A stretch of 64,000 bases of DNA from Arthrobacter nitroguajacolicus_D (GTDB lineage Bacteria; Actinomycetota; Actinomycetes; Actinomycetales; Micrococcaceae). The stretch spans positions 248,001 to 312,000 of the forward strand of contig NZ_JAVDSH010000001.1 in the NCBI RefSeq assembly GCF_031455195.1, read 5' to 3'. The translations under genes and the position numbers were made by a program. The notes below the pieces were generated by a model. It was not told the origin of the DNA. It was given only the letters and a program-made list of their open reading frames with translations, and searched no databases. Within the stretch, counting starts at the first letter, position 1; each line of letters starts with the position of its first letter. This document shows, piece by piece, positions 1 to 7,433 of the stretch.

Positions 1-80
1 GTCGAAAGCTCCCTTCCGGAGGTGAAAACCGCCTCCATCAGGGCTTGCCGGTGGGTGCTGTGGTTGGCTTCGGATTCCAT
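1..80 (-). CDS. MarR-family transcriptional regulator (N-terminal fragment)
   Basis: Only the first 26 codons lie in the window; the gene runs off the left edge. The visible peptide (MESEANHS..., with the string SGRELST near its end) resembles the first helix of MarR proteins that begin with a RELS(A/T)-type motif. The ATG at 78-80 is supported by a TAGCCT box ending 6 nt upstream, the leaderless pattern seen repeatedly in this window. The gene is divergent from the FAD monooxygenase, and the shared region holds a perfect palindrome, so an autoregulated repressor controlling that enzyme is likely. Too little sequence is visible to confirm the winged helix-turn-helix. Confidence 0.5.
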   Translation of the reverse strand, partial: MESEANHSTHRQALMEAVFTSGRELS

Positions 81-86
81 GCGACG

Positions 87-92
87 AGGCTA
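87..92 (-). promoter_or_regulatory. -10 box (TAGCCT) of the divergent MarR gene
   Basis: TAGCCT on the minus strand is followed by 6 nt and the ATG at 80, so transcription would start at or next to the A of the start codon. The imperfect operator copy at 100-120 would overlap the -35 region. Confidence 0.45.
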
Positions 93-99
93 GCAAGTT

Positions 100-120
100 A
101 TTTCGTTTTCCCGAAAGGAT
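100..120 (+). promoter_or_regulatory. Imperfect second copy of the operator
   Basis: The left half ATTTCGTT (100-107) and a central TTCCCG match the perfect palindrome 46 bp downstream. The right half (AAAGGAT) is degenerate. It overlaps the predicted -35 area of the divergent regulator gene. Confidence 0.4.
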
Positions 121-148
121 TGCGCCCTGTACGCTCCATCTATATATT
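120..148 (+). promoter_or_regulatory. Promoter of the FAD monooxygenase gene
   Basis: TTGCGC (120-125), a 17-nt spacer and TATATT (143-148) make a plausible sigma-70-type promoter. The -10 box overlaps the left arm of the operator palindrome, which fits repression by promoter occlusion. Confidence 0.45.
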
Positions 149-167
149 TCGTTTGTCCGAACGAAAT
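146..167 (+). promoter_or_regulatory. Palindromic operator, probably for the MarR-type regulator
   Basis: ATTTCGTT (146-153) and AACGAAAT (160-167) form a perfect 8-bp inverted repeat around a 6-nt centre. It sits between the -10 box and the ribosome-binding site of the monooxygenase gene. Size, symmetry and position suit a MarR-dimer site; the link to the adjacent regulator is inferred from neighbourhood. Confidence 0.6.
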
Positions 168-182
168 AAAATGGAGCACGAC

Positions 183-1796
183 ATGATGAACTGTTTGGTC
201 ATTGGGGCTGGGATCGCCGGGTTGGCCTCCGGAATTGCACTACAGAAAGCCGGACATCGGCCGGTCATCTTTGAAGCCTACGACGCACCCTCCGACGGTA
301 TTGGCGGCTTCCTCACAGTTGCCGTCAACGGCTTTGACGCGTTGGAAACACTTGGCCTCAAAGACGACGCCTGTCGCTTGGGTTTCGGCACTCCCCTGAT
401 GTCCATGTACCTGGGCAGCAACGGGAAGCACCTCATCGACTTCGACTATGGCGGCTCCTTGCCGGACGGCACCACCGCCCGAACCATGACCCGCTCGGAG
501 CTGTACGGCATGTTCCGCGAAGAGGCCAGCCGACGTGGCATCGGCATCGTCTACGGCAAACGGCTCACCACGGTGGAAGAACGGCCCGACGGCGTGACCG
601 CAGTTTTCGCCGACGGAACCTCAGCCACCGGAGACGTCCTGATCGGTGCCGATGGACTCAACTCGAAGGTGAGGGACCTCACCGACCCCTCCTCCCCTGC
701 GCCCAGGAACATTCCGCTGCTCAACACCGGCGGCATCGTACCAGCCGGAGTCCTCCCTCCGGGAACGATCGATGTGGAGGTTGGCCGCATGAAGATGGTT
801 TTTGGAAAACGCTGTTTCTATTGCTACATGCGGGATCCCGACGGGCGGGTGTGGTGGTTCGCCAACCCGCTGGAACGGTCCTCGGAAGATCCTGCCACTT
901 TGGATGCCGGGGCCCGCAAAGCGTGGCTGACACAGCTCGTGGAACGGGATCGCACACCCATGGCTGCGATTGTTGCCGCGACTGAGGACGTCATCCGGCC
1001 GTATAGGACCTCCGACTTTCCGGGCATCCCGCGCTGGTGGCGCGGAAGACTGGTCCTGGTGGGAGACGCCGCCCACGCGGCATCGCCGTCCTCCGGGCAA
1101 GGAGCGTCCATGGCCATAGAGGACGCCGTCACGTTGGGGCGCGCCTTGCGTGGCGCCGGGCCGGAGCCGGTAGCTGAAGCCCTGGCCCGTTACGAAGCCG
1201 AACGCAGGAACCGGGCGGAGCTGGTGGTCCAGTGGGGGCGACGGAATGCAGCACCGAAGATCAGGGGCCAATTCAAGCGGGTGTTCGAGGACCTGGCCCT
1301 GCCGCTGGTATTCCGTGCCCTCTCACGCAAGTCCGCTGACAATTTCGACTGGCTGTATCACCACCACATCGACTGGGAGACGGCAAAACACCGTGGGCTC
1401 CTGACGAAGGGACGTACCAGCGAACTGACCAAGAGCTCACGCACCCACGTAGGCCGACAAGTGCTTCCCCGTCAGCGTCCCCTTGGCGGCCACCAGGTCA
1501 GCCGGCGTTCCGTTGAAAACAATCCTGCCGCCGTCGTGCCCTGCACCCGGGCCAAGGTCGATGATCCAGTCGGCATGTGCCATGACGGCCTGGTGGTGTT
1601 CGATAACAATGACCGATTTGCCGGACTCGACCAGGCGGTCAAGCATGCCAAGGAGGTTCTGGACATCGGCCAGGTGCAGGCCGGTAGTTGGCTCGTCAAG
1701 AATGTAGATGTCGCCCTTCTCGGACATCTGGGTGGCCAGCTTGAGCCGCTGGCGCTCACCGCCGGACAACGTAGTGAGCGGCTGCCCGAGCGTTAG
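183..1796 (+). CDS. FAD-dependent monooxygenase (PHBH/TetX-like fold) with an antisense-overlapping tail
   Basis: This is a single-component flavin hydroxylase that would use NAD(P)H and oxygen to hydroxylate an aromatic or polyketide-like substrate. The N-terminus has the FAD Rossmann motif GAGIAG (residues 8-13), the middle has a GADG segment, and a GDAAHA motif with SSGQGAS follows, as in PHBH-type enzymes. The ATG at 183 follows GGAG by 6 nt. Homologous enzymes usually have about 380-420 residues, ending near the HHIDWET string here (about 1390). This frame stays open to 1796, giving 537 residues, with the last 360 bp antisense to the UvrA-like gene. The native stop may have been lost. 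The divergent regulator and neighbouring resistance-type ATPase suggest xenobiotic or antibiotic modification, but the substrate is unknown. Confidence 0.8.
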   Translation: MMNCLVIGAGIAGLASGIALQKAGHRPVIFEAYDAPSDGIGGFLTVAVNGFDALETLGLKDDACRLGFGTPLMSMYLGSNGKHLIDFDYGGSLPDGTTARTMTRSELYGMFREEASRRGIGIVYGKRLTTVEERPDGVTAVFADGTSATGDVLIGADGLNSKVRDLTDPSSPAPRNIPLLNTGGIVPAGVLPPGTIDVEVGRMKMVFGKRCFYCYMRDPDGRVWWFANPLERSSEDPATLDAGARKAWLTQLVERDRTPMAAIVAATEDVIRPYRTSDFPGIPRWWRGRLVLVGDAAHAASPSSGQGASMAIEDAVTLGRALRGAGPEPVAEALARYEAERRNRAELVVQWGRRNAAPKIRGQFKRVFEDLALPLVFRALSRKSADNFDWLYHHHIDWETAKHRGLLTKGRTSELTKSSRTHVGRQVLPRQRPLGGHQVSRRSVENNPAAVVPCTRAKVDDPVGMCHDGLVVFDNNDRFAGLDQAVKHAKEVLDIGQVQAGSWLVKNVDVALLGHLGGQLEPLALTAGQRSERLPER

Positions 1797-3830
1797 GTAA
1801 CCGAGTCCGACGTCGGCGAGGCGGTTGAGGATTTTGTGGGCGGCAGGAGTGCGGGCGTCACCCTCGGCGAAGAATCGTTCGGCGTCCACGACGGACATTG
1901 CAAGCACTTCTGCAATATTGCGCTCACCGAGGGTGTATTCGAGGACGGCGGCCTGGAAGCGCTTCCCGTCGCATTCCTCGCAAGTCGACTCGACGGTAGC
2001 CATGACGCCAAGGTCGGTGTAGATGACGCCGGCACCGTTGCACGTGGGGCATGCGCCTTCCGAGTTGGAACTGAAGAGCGCCGGCTTCACACCGTTCGCT
2101 TTTCCGAACGCTTTTCGAATCGGCTCCAACAGGCCAGTGTACGTAGCCGGGTTGCTTCGGCGTGAACCCCGGATGGCGCCCTGGTCGATCACCACGACGC
2201 CGTCACGCGAGGCAACTGAGCCGTGGATCAGCGAGCTTTTGCCCGAACCAGCCACGCCGGTCAAGACGCAGAGGACACCCAAGGGGATATCGACGTCGAC
2301 ATTTTTGAGGTTGTTGGTGGACGCGCCACGGACTTCGAGTTTGCCGGATGCGGGACGAACGGAGGCCTTGATGGTAGCCCGGTCATCGAGGTGGCGACCC
2401 GTGATCGTGTCGCTCCCCCGCAACCCCTCAACGTCGCCCTCAAAGCAAACGGACCCTCCACCGCTGCCTGCACCGGGTCCAAGATCGACCACGTGGTCGG
2501 CAATGGCGATGGTTTCGGGCTTGTGCTCCACAACAAGAACGGTGTTGCCCTTGTCCCGCAATTGCAGCAGGAGTTGGTTCATGCGTTCAATGTCGTGCGG
2601 GTGCAAACCGATGGTTGGTTCGTCGAAAACATATGTGATGTCTGTCAGGGAGGATCCCAGGTGGCGGATCATCTTGGTCCGCTGCGCCTCGCCCCCGGAC
2701 AGGGTGCCCGCCGGGCGATCCAAGGAGAGGTAGCCAAGGCCGATTTCGGCAAAGGAGTCCAGGAGGTGCTGGAGGCCCTTCAACAGCGGAGCAACGGAGG
2801 GCTCGTCGATTCCCCGGATCCAGTCGGCGAGATCACTGATCTGCATGGTGCAAACATCCGCGATGCTCTTGCCCTTGATCTTCGACGACCTGGCCTCCGG
2901 ACTGAGCCGGGTGCCATCACACTCGGGGCAGGTGGTGAAGGTAATGGCCCGTTCAACAAAGGCGCGAATGTGCGGTTGCAGGGCGTCGACGTCCTTGCTG
3001 AGCATCGACTTTTGGATCTTGGGGATCACGCCTTCGTAGGTGAGATTGATTCCCTCAACCTTGATTTTTGTGGGTTCCCGGTAAAGAAGGTCGTGGAATT
3101 CCTTTTTAGTGAACTTGGCGATCGGCTTGTCCATGTTGAAAAAGCCCGAACCGCTGAAGATGCGTCCGTACCACCCGTCCATGGTGTAACCCGGGATGGT
3201 GAGCGCGCCTTCGCTGAGTGACTTCGTGTCGTCGTACAGGGCCGTCAGGTCGAAATCGTTGACCGAGCCCATGCCTTCGCAGCGGGAACACATTCCACCC
3301 AGCCGGTTGAAGGTGGCCTTTTCCGTCTTGGTCTTGCCTTCGCCGCGCTCCACGGTGATGGCGCCGCTGGCCTTCACCGTTGGGACGTTGAAGGAGTAGG
3401 CGTTGGGCGAACCGATGTGCGGATGGCCGAGGCGGCTGAAGAGGATGCGGAGCATCGCATTGGCATCAGTGGCCGTGCCGACCGTGGACCGCGGATTGGA
3501 ACCCATCCGTTCCTGGTCGACAATGATCGCCGTCGTGAGGCCTTCGAGCATGTCGACGTCGGGCCGCGCCAGGGACGGCATGAAGCCCTGCACGAAGGCA
3601 CTGTACGTCTCGTTGATCATTCGCTGGGACTCGGCGGCGATGGTTGCGAAGACGAGCGAACTCTTTCCGGAGCCGGAGACACCCGTGAAGACCGTGAGCC
3701 TGCGCTTCGGGATCTCGATGGTGACGTCTTTCAGGTTGTTCTCACGTGCACCCTGGACCCTGATCAGATCGTGGGTGTCGGCGACGTGCGACGCGGGAGA
3801 TGATGTGTGCGTGCCCGTGGCGATACTCAT
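1437..3830 (-). CDS. UvrA-like ATP-binding protein (DrrC-type drug-resistance family)
   Basis: The protein has 797 residues and two ABC-type ATPase modules. Walker A motifs are GVSGSGKSS (about 50-58) and a second GVAGSGKSS in the C-terminal half; the signatures are LSGGEAQR and LSGGERQR. Several CxxC zinc-finger pairs are present (CSRCEG, CPECDG, CPTCNG, CEECDG). True UvrA is about 950 residues, so this is a shortened paralogue. Such proteins include DrrC-type self-resistance factors that act on DNA-bound or intercalating drugs, as well as general UvrA2 proteins. GGAGA lies just upstream of the ATG. It faces the FAD monooxygenase convergently and overlaps its 3' end. The role in resistance is inferred from family. 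Confidence 0.88.
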   Translation of the reverse strand: MSIATGTHTSSPASHVADTHDLIRVQGARENNLKDVTIEIPKRRLTVFTGVSGSGKSSLVFATIAAESQRMINETYSAFVQGFMPSLARPDVDMLEGLTTAIIVDQERMGSNPRSTVGTATDANAMLRILFSRLGHPHIGSPNAYSFNVPTVKASGAITVERGEGKTKTEKATFNRLGGMCSRCEGMGSVNDFDLTALYDDTKSLSEGALTIPGYTMDGWYGRIFSGSGFFNMDKPIAKFTKKEFHDLLYREPTKIKVEGINLTYEGVIPKIQKSMLSKDVDALQPHIRAFVERAITFTTCPECDGTRLSPEARSSKIKGKSIADVCTMQISDLADWIRGIDEPSVAPLLKGLQHLLDSFAEIGLGYLSLDRPAGTLSGGEAQRTKMIRHLGSSLTDITYVFDEPTIGLHPHDIERMNQLLLQLRDKGNTVLVVEHKPETIAIADHVVDLGPGAGSGGGSVCFEGDVEGLRGSDTITGRHLDDRATIKASVRPASGKLEVRGASTNNLKNVDVDIPLGVLCVLTGVAGSGKSSLIHGSVASRDGVVVIDQGAIRGSRRSNPATYTGLLEPIRKAFGKANGVKPALFSSNSEGACPTCNGAGVIYTDLGVMATVESTCEECDGKRFQAAVLEYTLGERNIAEVLAMSVVDAERFFAEGDARTPAAHKILNRLADVGLGYLTLGQPLTTLSGGERQRLKLATQMSEKGDIYILDEPTTGLHLADVQNLLGMLDRLVESGKSVIVIEHHQAVMAHADWIIDLGPGAGHDGGRIVFNGTPADLVAAKGTLTGKHLSAYVGA

Positions 3831-3841
3831 GATTTCTCCAT

Positions 3842-3865
3842 CTGTTAGGCGGCGTTGCCCAACAG
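3842..3865 (-). promoter_or_regulatory. Hairpin in the leader of the UvrA-like gene
   Basis: CTGTT (3842-3846) pairs with AACAG (3861-3865), with additional GGC/GCC pairing inside. The hairpin lies immediately upstream of the ribosome-binding site, so it could affect translation or cause attenuation. No leader peptide was identified. Confidence 0.25.
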
Positions 3866-3890
3866 TCCCCCGTTGGCGCCCCTGGCTCTC

Positions 3891-3910
3891 ACTGGCCAGC
3901 CTCGGCCAGT
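3891..3910. promoter_or_regulatory. Inverted repeat between the UvrA-like gene and the type III PKS operon
   Basis: ACTGGCC (3891-3897) and GGCCAGT (3904-3910) form a perfect 7-bp inverted repeat with a 6-nt centre in the divergent intergenic region. An operator serving either or both genes is possible. There is no T-run, so it is not an obvious terminator. Confidence 0.35.
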
Positions 3911-3960
3911 AGCTTCGATTCTGCCATTGTCTTCCACGGTTTACTCGCTAAGAATGAAGC

Positions 3961-5097
3961 ATGCCGGTATATGTGAGGTCCCTAGAAACCGCAGTTCCGC
4001 CAACTATTCTGATCCAGCAACAAGCACGGGAAGTTTTTGCGTCCCAACCGGGCCTGACCCGGCTGGGAACACGGCTCGTCTCCACCTGCTTTGACTCCGC
4101 CGCGATCGACACCCGGTACACGGCCGTGGAAGAACTGAGCCTTGACGCCCATCCCGAGAATCCCAGGTTCTTTGATCCGGAAACGAACAGGGTGCTGAGC
4201 CCCAGCACCAAGGTCCGCAACGAGATCTTCGCCACGGAGGCCACCAAGCTCTTCGTGGAAGCCGGCAAGACCGCGGTGGCCCAGGCTGCGGGCATTGACC
4301 TGGACGACATCACCCACGTCATCACGGTTTCCTGTACGGGGTTCTTCAACCCTGGACCGGATTACAAAGTGGTCCGGGCATTAGGCCTGAGCCCATCGGT
4401 ACAGCGCTATCACCTGGGCTTCATGGGCTGTTACGCCGCGTTCCCCGCGCTCAAGGCGGCAAAGCAATTCTGCCAGGCCGATCCGGGGGCTGTGGTCCTG
4501 GTGATCTGCGTGGAACTCTGTTCGCTGCACGTAAGGACCTCCAATGATCCCGACACGATCATGGGGTCGGCCATTTTTGGCGATGGAGCTGCCGCTGCCA
4601 TCGTCACGGCCCGTGAACCGGAAGGTCCTGATCCTGTCATCAGGCTGGACCACTTCGAGACGGTCCTCACCCCGGTGGGCGAGGAAGCGATGGCCTGGAA
4701 CATCGGCGATGAAGGGTTCGAAATGGTGCTGGGGTCCTATGTTCCCCACATCATCGAGGAACACATCACGGGAGCCTTGGAGCCACTCCTGGCCAAGGAG
4801 CCGCAGCTGGCCGGCCTGCCTTACCGCGACATAACGCACTGGGCCATTCACCCCGGCGGACGCAGCATCCTGGACAAAGTGGAGTCCAAGCTCGAACTCA
4901 CCGAGAAGCAGTTGGTCCCGGCCCGTGAGACGCTGCGGGAGTACGGCAATATGAGCAGCGCCACCGTCCTGTTCGTCCTGAAGTACATGCTGGAACGGGA
5001 TGCGGCCGAACGCGAGGAACGGATCTGCTCCATGGCGTTTGGTCCCGGCCTGACGGTGGAGACAGGCCTTTTCACGTTGGTCTCCCCCGCACTGTGA
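3961..5097 (+). CDS. Type III polyketide synthase (chalcone/stilbene synthase superfamily)
   Basis: Homodimeric ketosynthases of this family extend an acyl-CoA starter with malonyl-CoA and cyclise the product to resorcinols, pyrones or naphthols. The 378-residue protein has the expected length. The catalytic triad is Cys157 (in FMGCYAAF), His297 (WAIHPGGRS) and Asn330 (YGNMSSAT). It heads a coupled operon with a methyltransferase and an FAD hydroxylase. The srs genes of Streptomyces griseus, which make methylated and hydroxylated alkylresorcinols, pair the same enzyme activities. A long-chain alkylresorcinol or pyrone product is therefore the best guess, but starter and ring closure cannot be read from sequence. 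No strong Shine-Dalgarno precedes the ATG; TAAGAA lies 6 nt before it. Confidence 0.92.
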   Translation: MPVYVRSLETAVPPTILIQQQAREVFASQPGLTRLGTRLVSTCFDSAAIDTRYTAVEELSLDAHPENPRFFDPETNRVLSPSTKVRNEIFATEATKLFVEAGKTAVAQAAGIDLDDITHVITVSCTGFFNPGPDYKVVRALGLSPSVQRYHLGFMGCYAAFPALKAAKQFCQADPGAVVLVICVELCSLHVRTSNDPDTIMGSAIFGDGAAAAIVTAREPEGPDPVIRLDHFETVLTPVGEEAMAWNIGDEGFEMVLGSYVPHIIEEHITGALEPLLAKEPQLAGLPYRDITHWAIHPGGRSILDKVESKLELTEKQLVPARETLREYGNMSSATVLFVLKYMLERDAAEREERICSMAFGPGLTVETGLFTLVSPAL

Positions 5098-5849
5098 GGC
5101 CGTGGGGTTCCCTCAAGCACAGGGACCTGCACGCCGTGGAGGAAATGGACCGGCCGGACTGCGATCCCGTGCGCCTGACCCGGACCTACGCCCGCTTTCC
5201 GGTGGTCAACAGTCTCTTGTCCGGGTGGCGTCGCACCTATGAGCACCGCATCCGGCCCCTGATGTCCGGTTCGGATCCGGTGACATTGCTGGATGTGGGC
5301 TGCGGCAGCGGCGACGTGGCCCGGAGCCTGGCGCGATGGGCTCAGCGCGATGGGTTGAGGCTTGAGATCACGGCGATCGACCCGGACCCCAGGGCGTACG
5401 ACTTCGCCCGACATGCGCCCCACGTCGCGGGTGTCACCTACCGTCGCGCGCACAGCTCCCAGCTGGTATCCGAGAACCGGACATTCGACGTCGTGATTTC
5501 CAACCACATCCTCCACCACCTCGACGCCGGTCAGCTCGCCGGAGTGCTGCGGGACTCAGAGCTCCTGAGCCGGCGACTTGTCCTCCACAACGATCTCGTG
5601 CGCAGCAATATCTCCTACCTGCTGTTCATGGCGGGTTTTTGGCCTCTGGGCCTCGGCTCCTACATCTGCGGGGACGGCTTGGTGTCCATTAAGCGCAGCT
5701 ATACGCGTCCAGAACTGAGGGCAGCCGTTCCCGGCAACTGGACGGTGGAAGCGAACGGCCCCTGGCACAGCCTCCTGGTTTACGAGGCGCGTGAGATATA
5801 CGGCAACCGCCACGTCCCAGGGGCCGGCCAGGAGGGGGAAGATGCTTGA
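5094..5849 (+). CDS. Class I SAM-dependent methyltransferase of the polyketide operon
   Basis: The 251-residue protein has a SAM-binding motif I, LLDVGCGSGDVA (about residues 60-71), followed by an acidic motif II (AIDPDP) and a motif IV-like region (FDVVISNHILHH). The GTG start overlaps the stop of the polyketide synthase gene (GTGA, 5094-5097), which implies translational coupling. By position it should O- or C-methylate the polyketide or its hydroxylated form. It is a soluble Rossmann-type enzyme. Confidence 0.85.
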   Translation: MRPWGSLKHRDLHAVEEMDRPDCDPVRLTRTYARFPVVNSLLSGWRRTYEHRIRPLMSGSDPVTLLDVGCGSGDVARSLARWAQRDGLRLEITAIDPDPRAYDFARHAPHVAGVTYRRAHSSQLVSENRTFDVVISNHILHHLDAGQLAGVLRDSELLSRRLVLHNDLVRSNISYLLFMAGFWPLGLGSYICGDGLVSIKRSYTRPELRAAVPGNWTVEANGPWHSLLVYEAREIYGNRHVPGAGQEGEDA

Positions 5850-6975
5850 CGTTGTGGTGGTGGGCGCCGGACCCGTGGGCTTGTTCATGGGTGCGTTGTT
5901 GCTGCAACAGGGTCACACGGTCCGGATCCTGGAACGGCGGCCCGCCCGGAGCCATCGGTCCCGCGCCATCGGTATTCACCCCCCGGCGCTGGGCCAGCTG
6001 GCACGCGCAGGGGTGGCGGCTGAACTGACAGCGTCCGGCGTTCACATCCGCCGTGGACTCGCCTACAGCCGCGGAAAGCGTGTGGCCGAACTGCCGTTCT
6101 CCGGCGATCCGGACTTTCCGTTTATCCTTGCCGTGCCGCAGACCACCACCGAAAGGGTCCTGGAGGAGGCCCTGTTGCGGCTCGATCCTGAAGCTATCAT
6201 CCGCGGGGCGGAGGTCACGCGCCTCGTTGAGGACCCTTTAGGAGCAGTTACGGTGGCGGCGGCTGTACCGGGCGGAGGCGAAGAGTTCACGGCCCGCTTG
6301 GTGGTGGCCGCAGACGGCGCGCACTCAACGGTTCGCCGGCAGATCCTGCCGCCACTGCCGGCGCACAGCTACCCGGACAGCTACATCATGGGCGACTTCA
6401 CCGACGCCACCGGCCATGGCTCCGATGCGGTGCTGTATTTGGAACCCGACGGGATTGTGGAGTCGTTTCCGCTGCCGGGCGGGGTGCGCAGGTGGGTGGT
6501 GCGGCTGGGTGAACCGGATCAAGGCACGACGGCGGCCGGGCTGGCTGGGCTGGTGGGGGCCAGGACGGGCGAGGTGCTTGACGCGAACAGTAACACCATG
6601 GTCAGCGCCTTCGAAGTGCGTTCGCGCCTGGCAAGGAGGATGGTTCACGGACGGGTGGTTTTGCTCGGTGACGCCGCCCATGAAATCAGTCCGATTGGCG
6701 GGCAGGGCATGAACCTGGGATGGCTGGACGCGGCAGAACTCGCGCCAATAATGCACGCTTCCCTCACGGGGAACGATGTTGGGCGACAGCTTGCACGGTT
6801 TGAGGTAACCAGGCGCAGGACAGCGTTACGGGCTTCGCGGCAGGCGGGTTTGAACATGGCGCTGGGCAGGCCGCTGCCGCCGGCCGTCATGGACACCCGA
6901 AACAGGCTTTTTGCTGCGGCCTTGGAGCTTCCTGCTGTGGCAGCGCTGGTGGAGCGGCGCTTCACCATGCGCTGA
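5842..6975 (+). CDS. FAD-dependent hydroxylase of the polyketide operon
   Basis: This 377-residue PHBH-type flavoprotein starts at the ATG preceded by a purine-rich GGAGGGGG site and overlaps the methyltransferase stop by 8 nt. An upstream ATG in the same frame lacks a ribosome-binding site and would add residues before the Rossmann strand. Visible motifs are GAGPVG (FAD ADP-binding), VVAADGAHS (DG motif) and GDAAHEISPIGGQGMN (GD motif). In the operon context it would hydroxylate the aromatic ring of the polyketide, possibly yielding a hydroquinone that oxidises to a quinone. Its stop codon abuts the stop of the convergent NTF2-like gene with no intergenic base. Confidence 0.87.
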   Translation: MLDVVVVGAGPVGLFMGALLLQQGHTVRILERRPARSHRSRAIGIHPPALGQLARAGVAAELTASGVHIRRGLAYSRGKRVAELPFSGDPDFPFILAVPQTTTERVLEEALLRLDPEAIIRGAEVTRLVEDPLGAVTVAAAVPGGGEEFTARLVVAADGAHSTVRRQILPPLPAHSYPDSYIMGDFTDATGHGSDAVLYLEPDGIVESFPLPGGVRRWVVRLGEPDQGTTAAGLAGLVGARTGEVLDANSNTMVSAFEVRSRLARRMVHGRVVLLGDAAHEISPIGGQGMNLGWLDAAELAPIMHASLTGNDVGRQLARFEVTRRRTALRASRQAGLNMALGRPLPPAVMDTRNRLFAAALELPAVAALVERRFTMR

Positions 6976-7383
6976 TTACTCCGGAGCCGTGTAGTAGCAG
7001 TCGTAGGTGTCCTGGCTGATGATGAGCCCGTCGCGGAGCTCGAAGACTGCGGTGCTGCGGGCCCTGATGGTGTCGCCTCGATCCCAGTGGGGAAGGTCAA
7101 GAAGCAGTGTGGCCGACCAATTCATTTCGAGCACTACACGGTCACCCTGGCAGGTGGTCCGGACTACTTCGAAGGTTTGCTTGGCAACGATGTCCTTGCT
7201 GTGGTCCGCCCCGGACAGCGTCTCGGCGAGGTTGCGGGTGGACCCTGATTTGGACAGGGCGTGTGGCCACTCGGTGAGCGTGAAATCCTCGGAGAGGAAC
7301 GGCCGCAGTTCAGCAGCCCCGCCGCCGGCTTCAACGGTTCTAACGAACCCAAGTACATGGTCCAAAGGGGTGGAATGGCTCAT
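6976..7383 (-). CDS. NTF2-like/SnoaL-type small protein
   Basis: A 135-residue single-domain protein whose length and features suit the cone-shaped NTF2 fold: an N-terminal helix (HVLGFVRTVEAG), FLSEDFTLTEWP, and a C-terminal FELRDGLIISQDTYD strand pair typical of the family. Members include polyketide cyclases, isomerases and many proteins without known activity. It faces the polyketide operon convergently, so a role in that pathway is possible but not shown. The ATG is preceded by TAGGCT with 6 nt between, so the mRNA is probably leaderless. Confidence 0.7.
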   Translation of the reverse strand: MSHSTPLDHVLGFVRTVEAGGGAAELRPFLSEDFTLTEWPHALSKSGSTRNLAETLSGADHSKDIVAKQTFEVVRTTCQGDRVVLEMNWSATLLLDLPHWDRGDTIRARSTAVFELRDGLIISQDTYDCYYTAPE

Positions 7384-7389
7384 CCGTCG

Positions 7390-7395
7390 AGCCTA
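7390..7395 (-). promoter_or_regulatory. -10 box (TAGGCT) for the NTF2-like gene
   Basis: TAGGCT on the minus strand lies 6 nt before the ATG at 7383. It mirrors the box of the divergent def gene inside a perfect 9-bp inverted repeat (GAGCCTAGC 7389-7397, GCTAGGCTC 7420-7428). Confidence 0.5.
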
Positions 7396-7421
7396 GCCCA
7401 CCGTCGCGGACACCTCCGCGC

Positions 7422-7427
7422 TAGGCT
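7422..7427 (+). promoter_or_regulatory. -10 box (TAGGCT) for peptide deformylase
   Basis: TAGGCT is followed by CAAGGC and the ATG at 7434, predicting a transcript that starts at the initiation codon. Confidence 0.5.
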
Positions 7428-7433
7428 CAAGGC

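Noticed and set aside
2223..3221. A 332-codon plus-strand frame
   Set aside because: Antisense to the UvrA-like gene, without start signals or recognisable domain.
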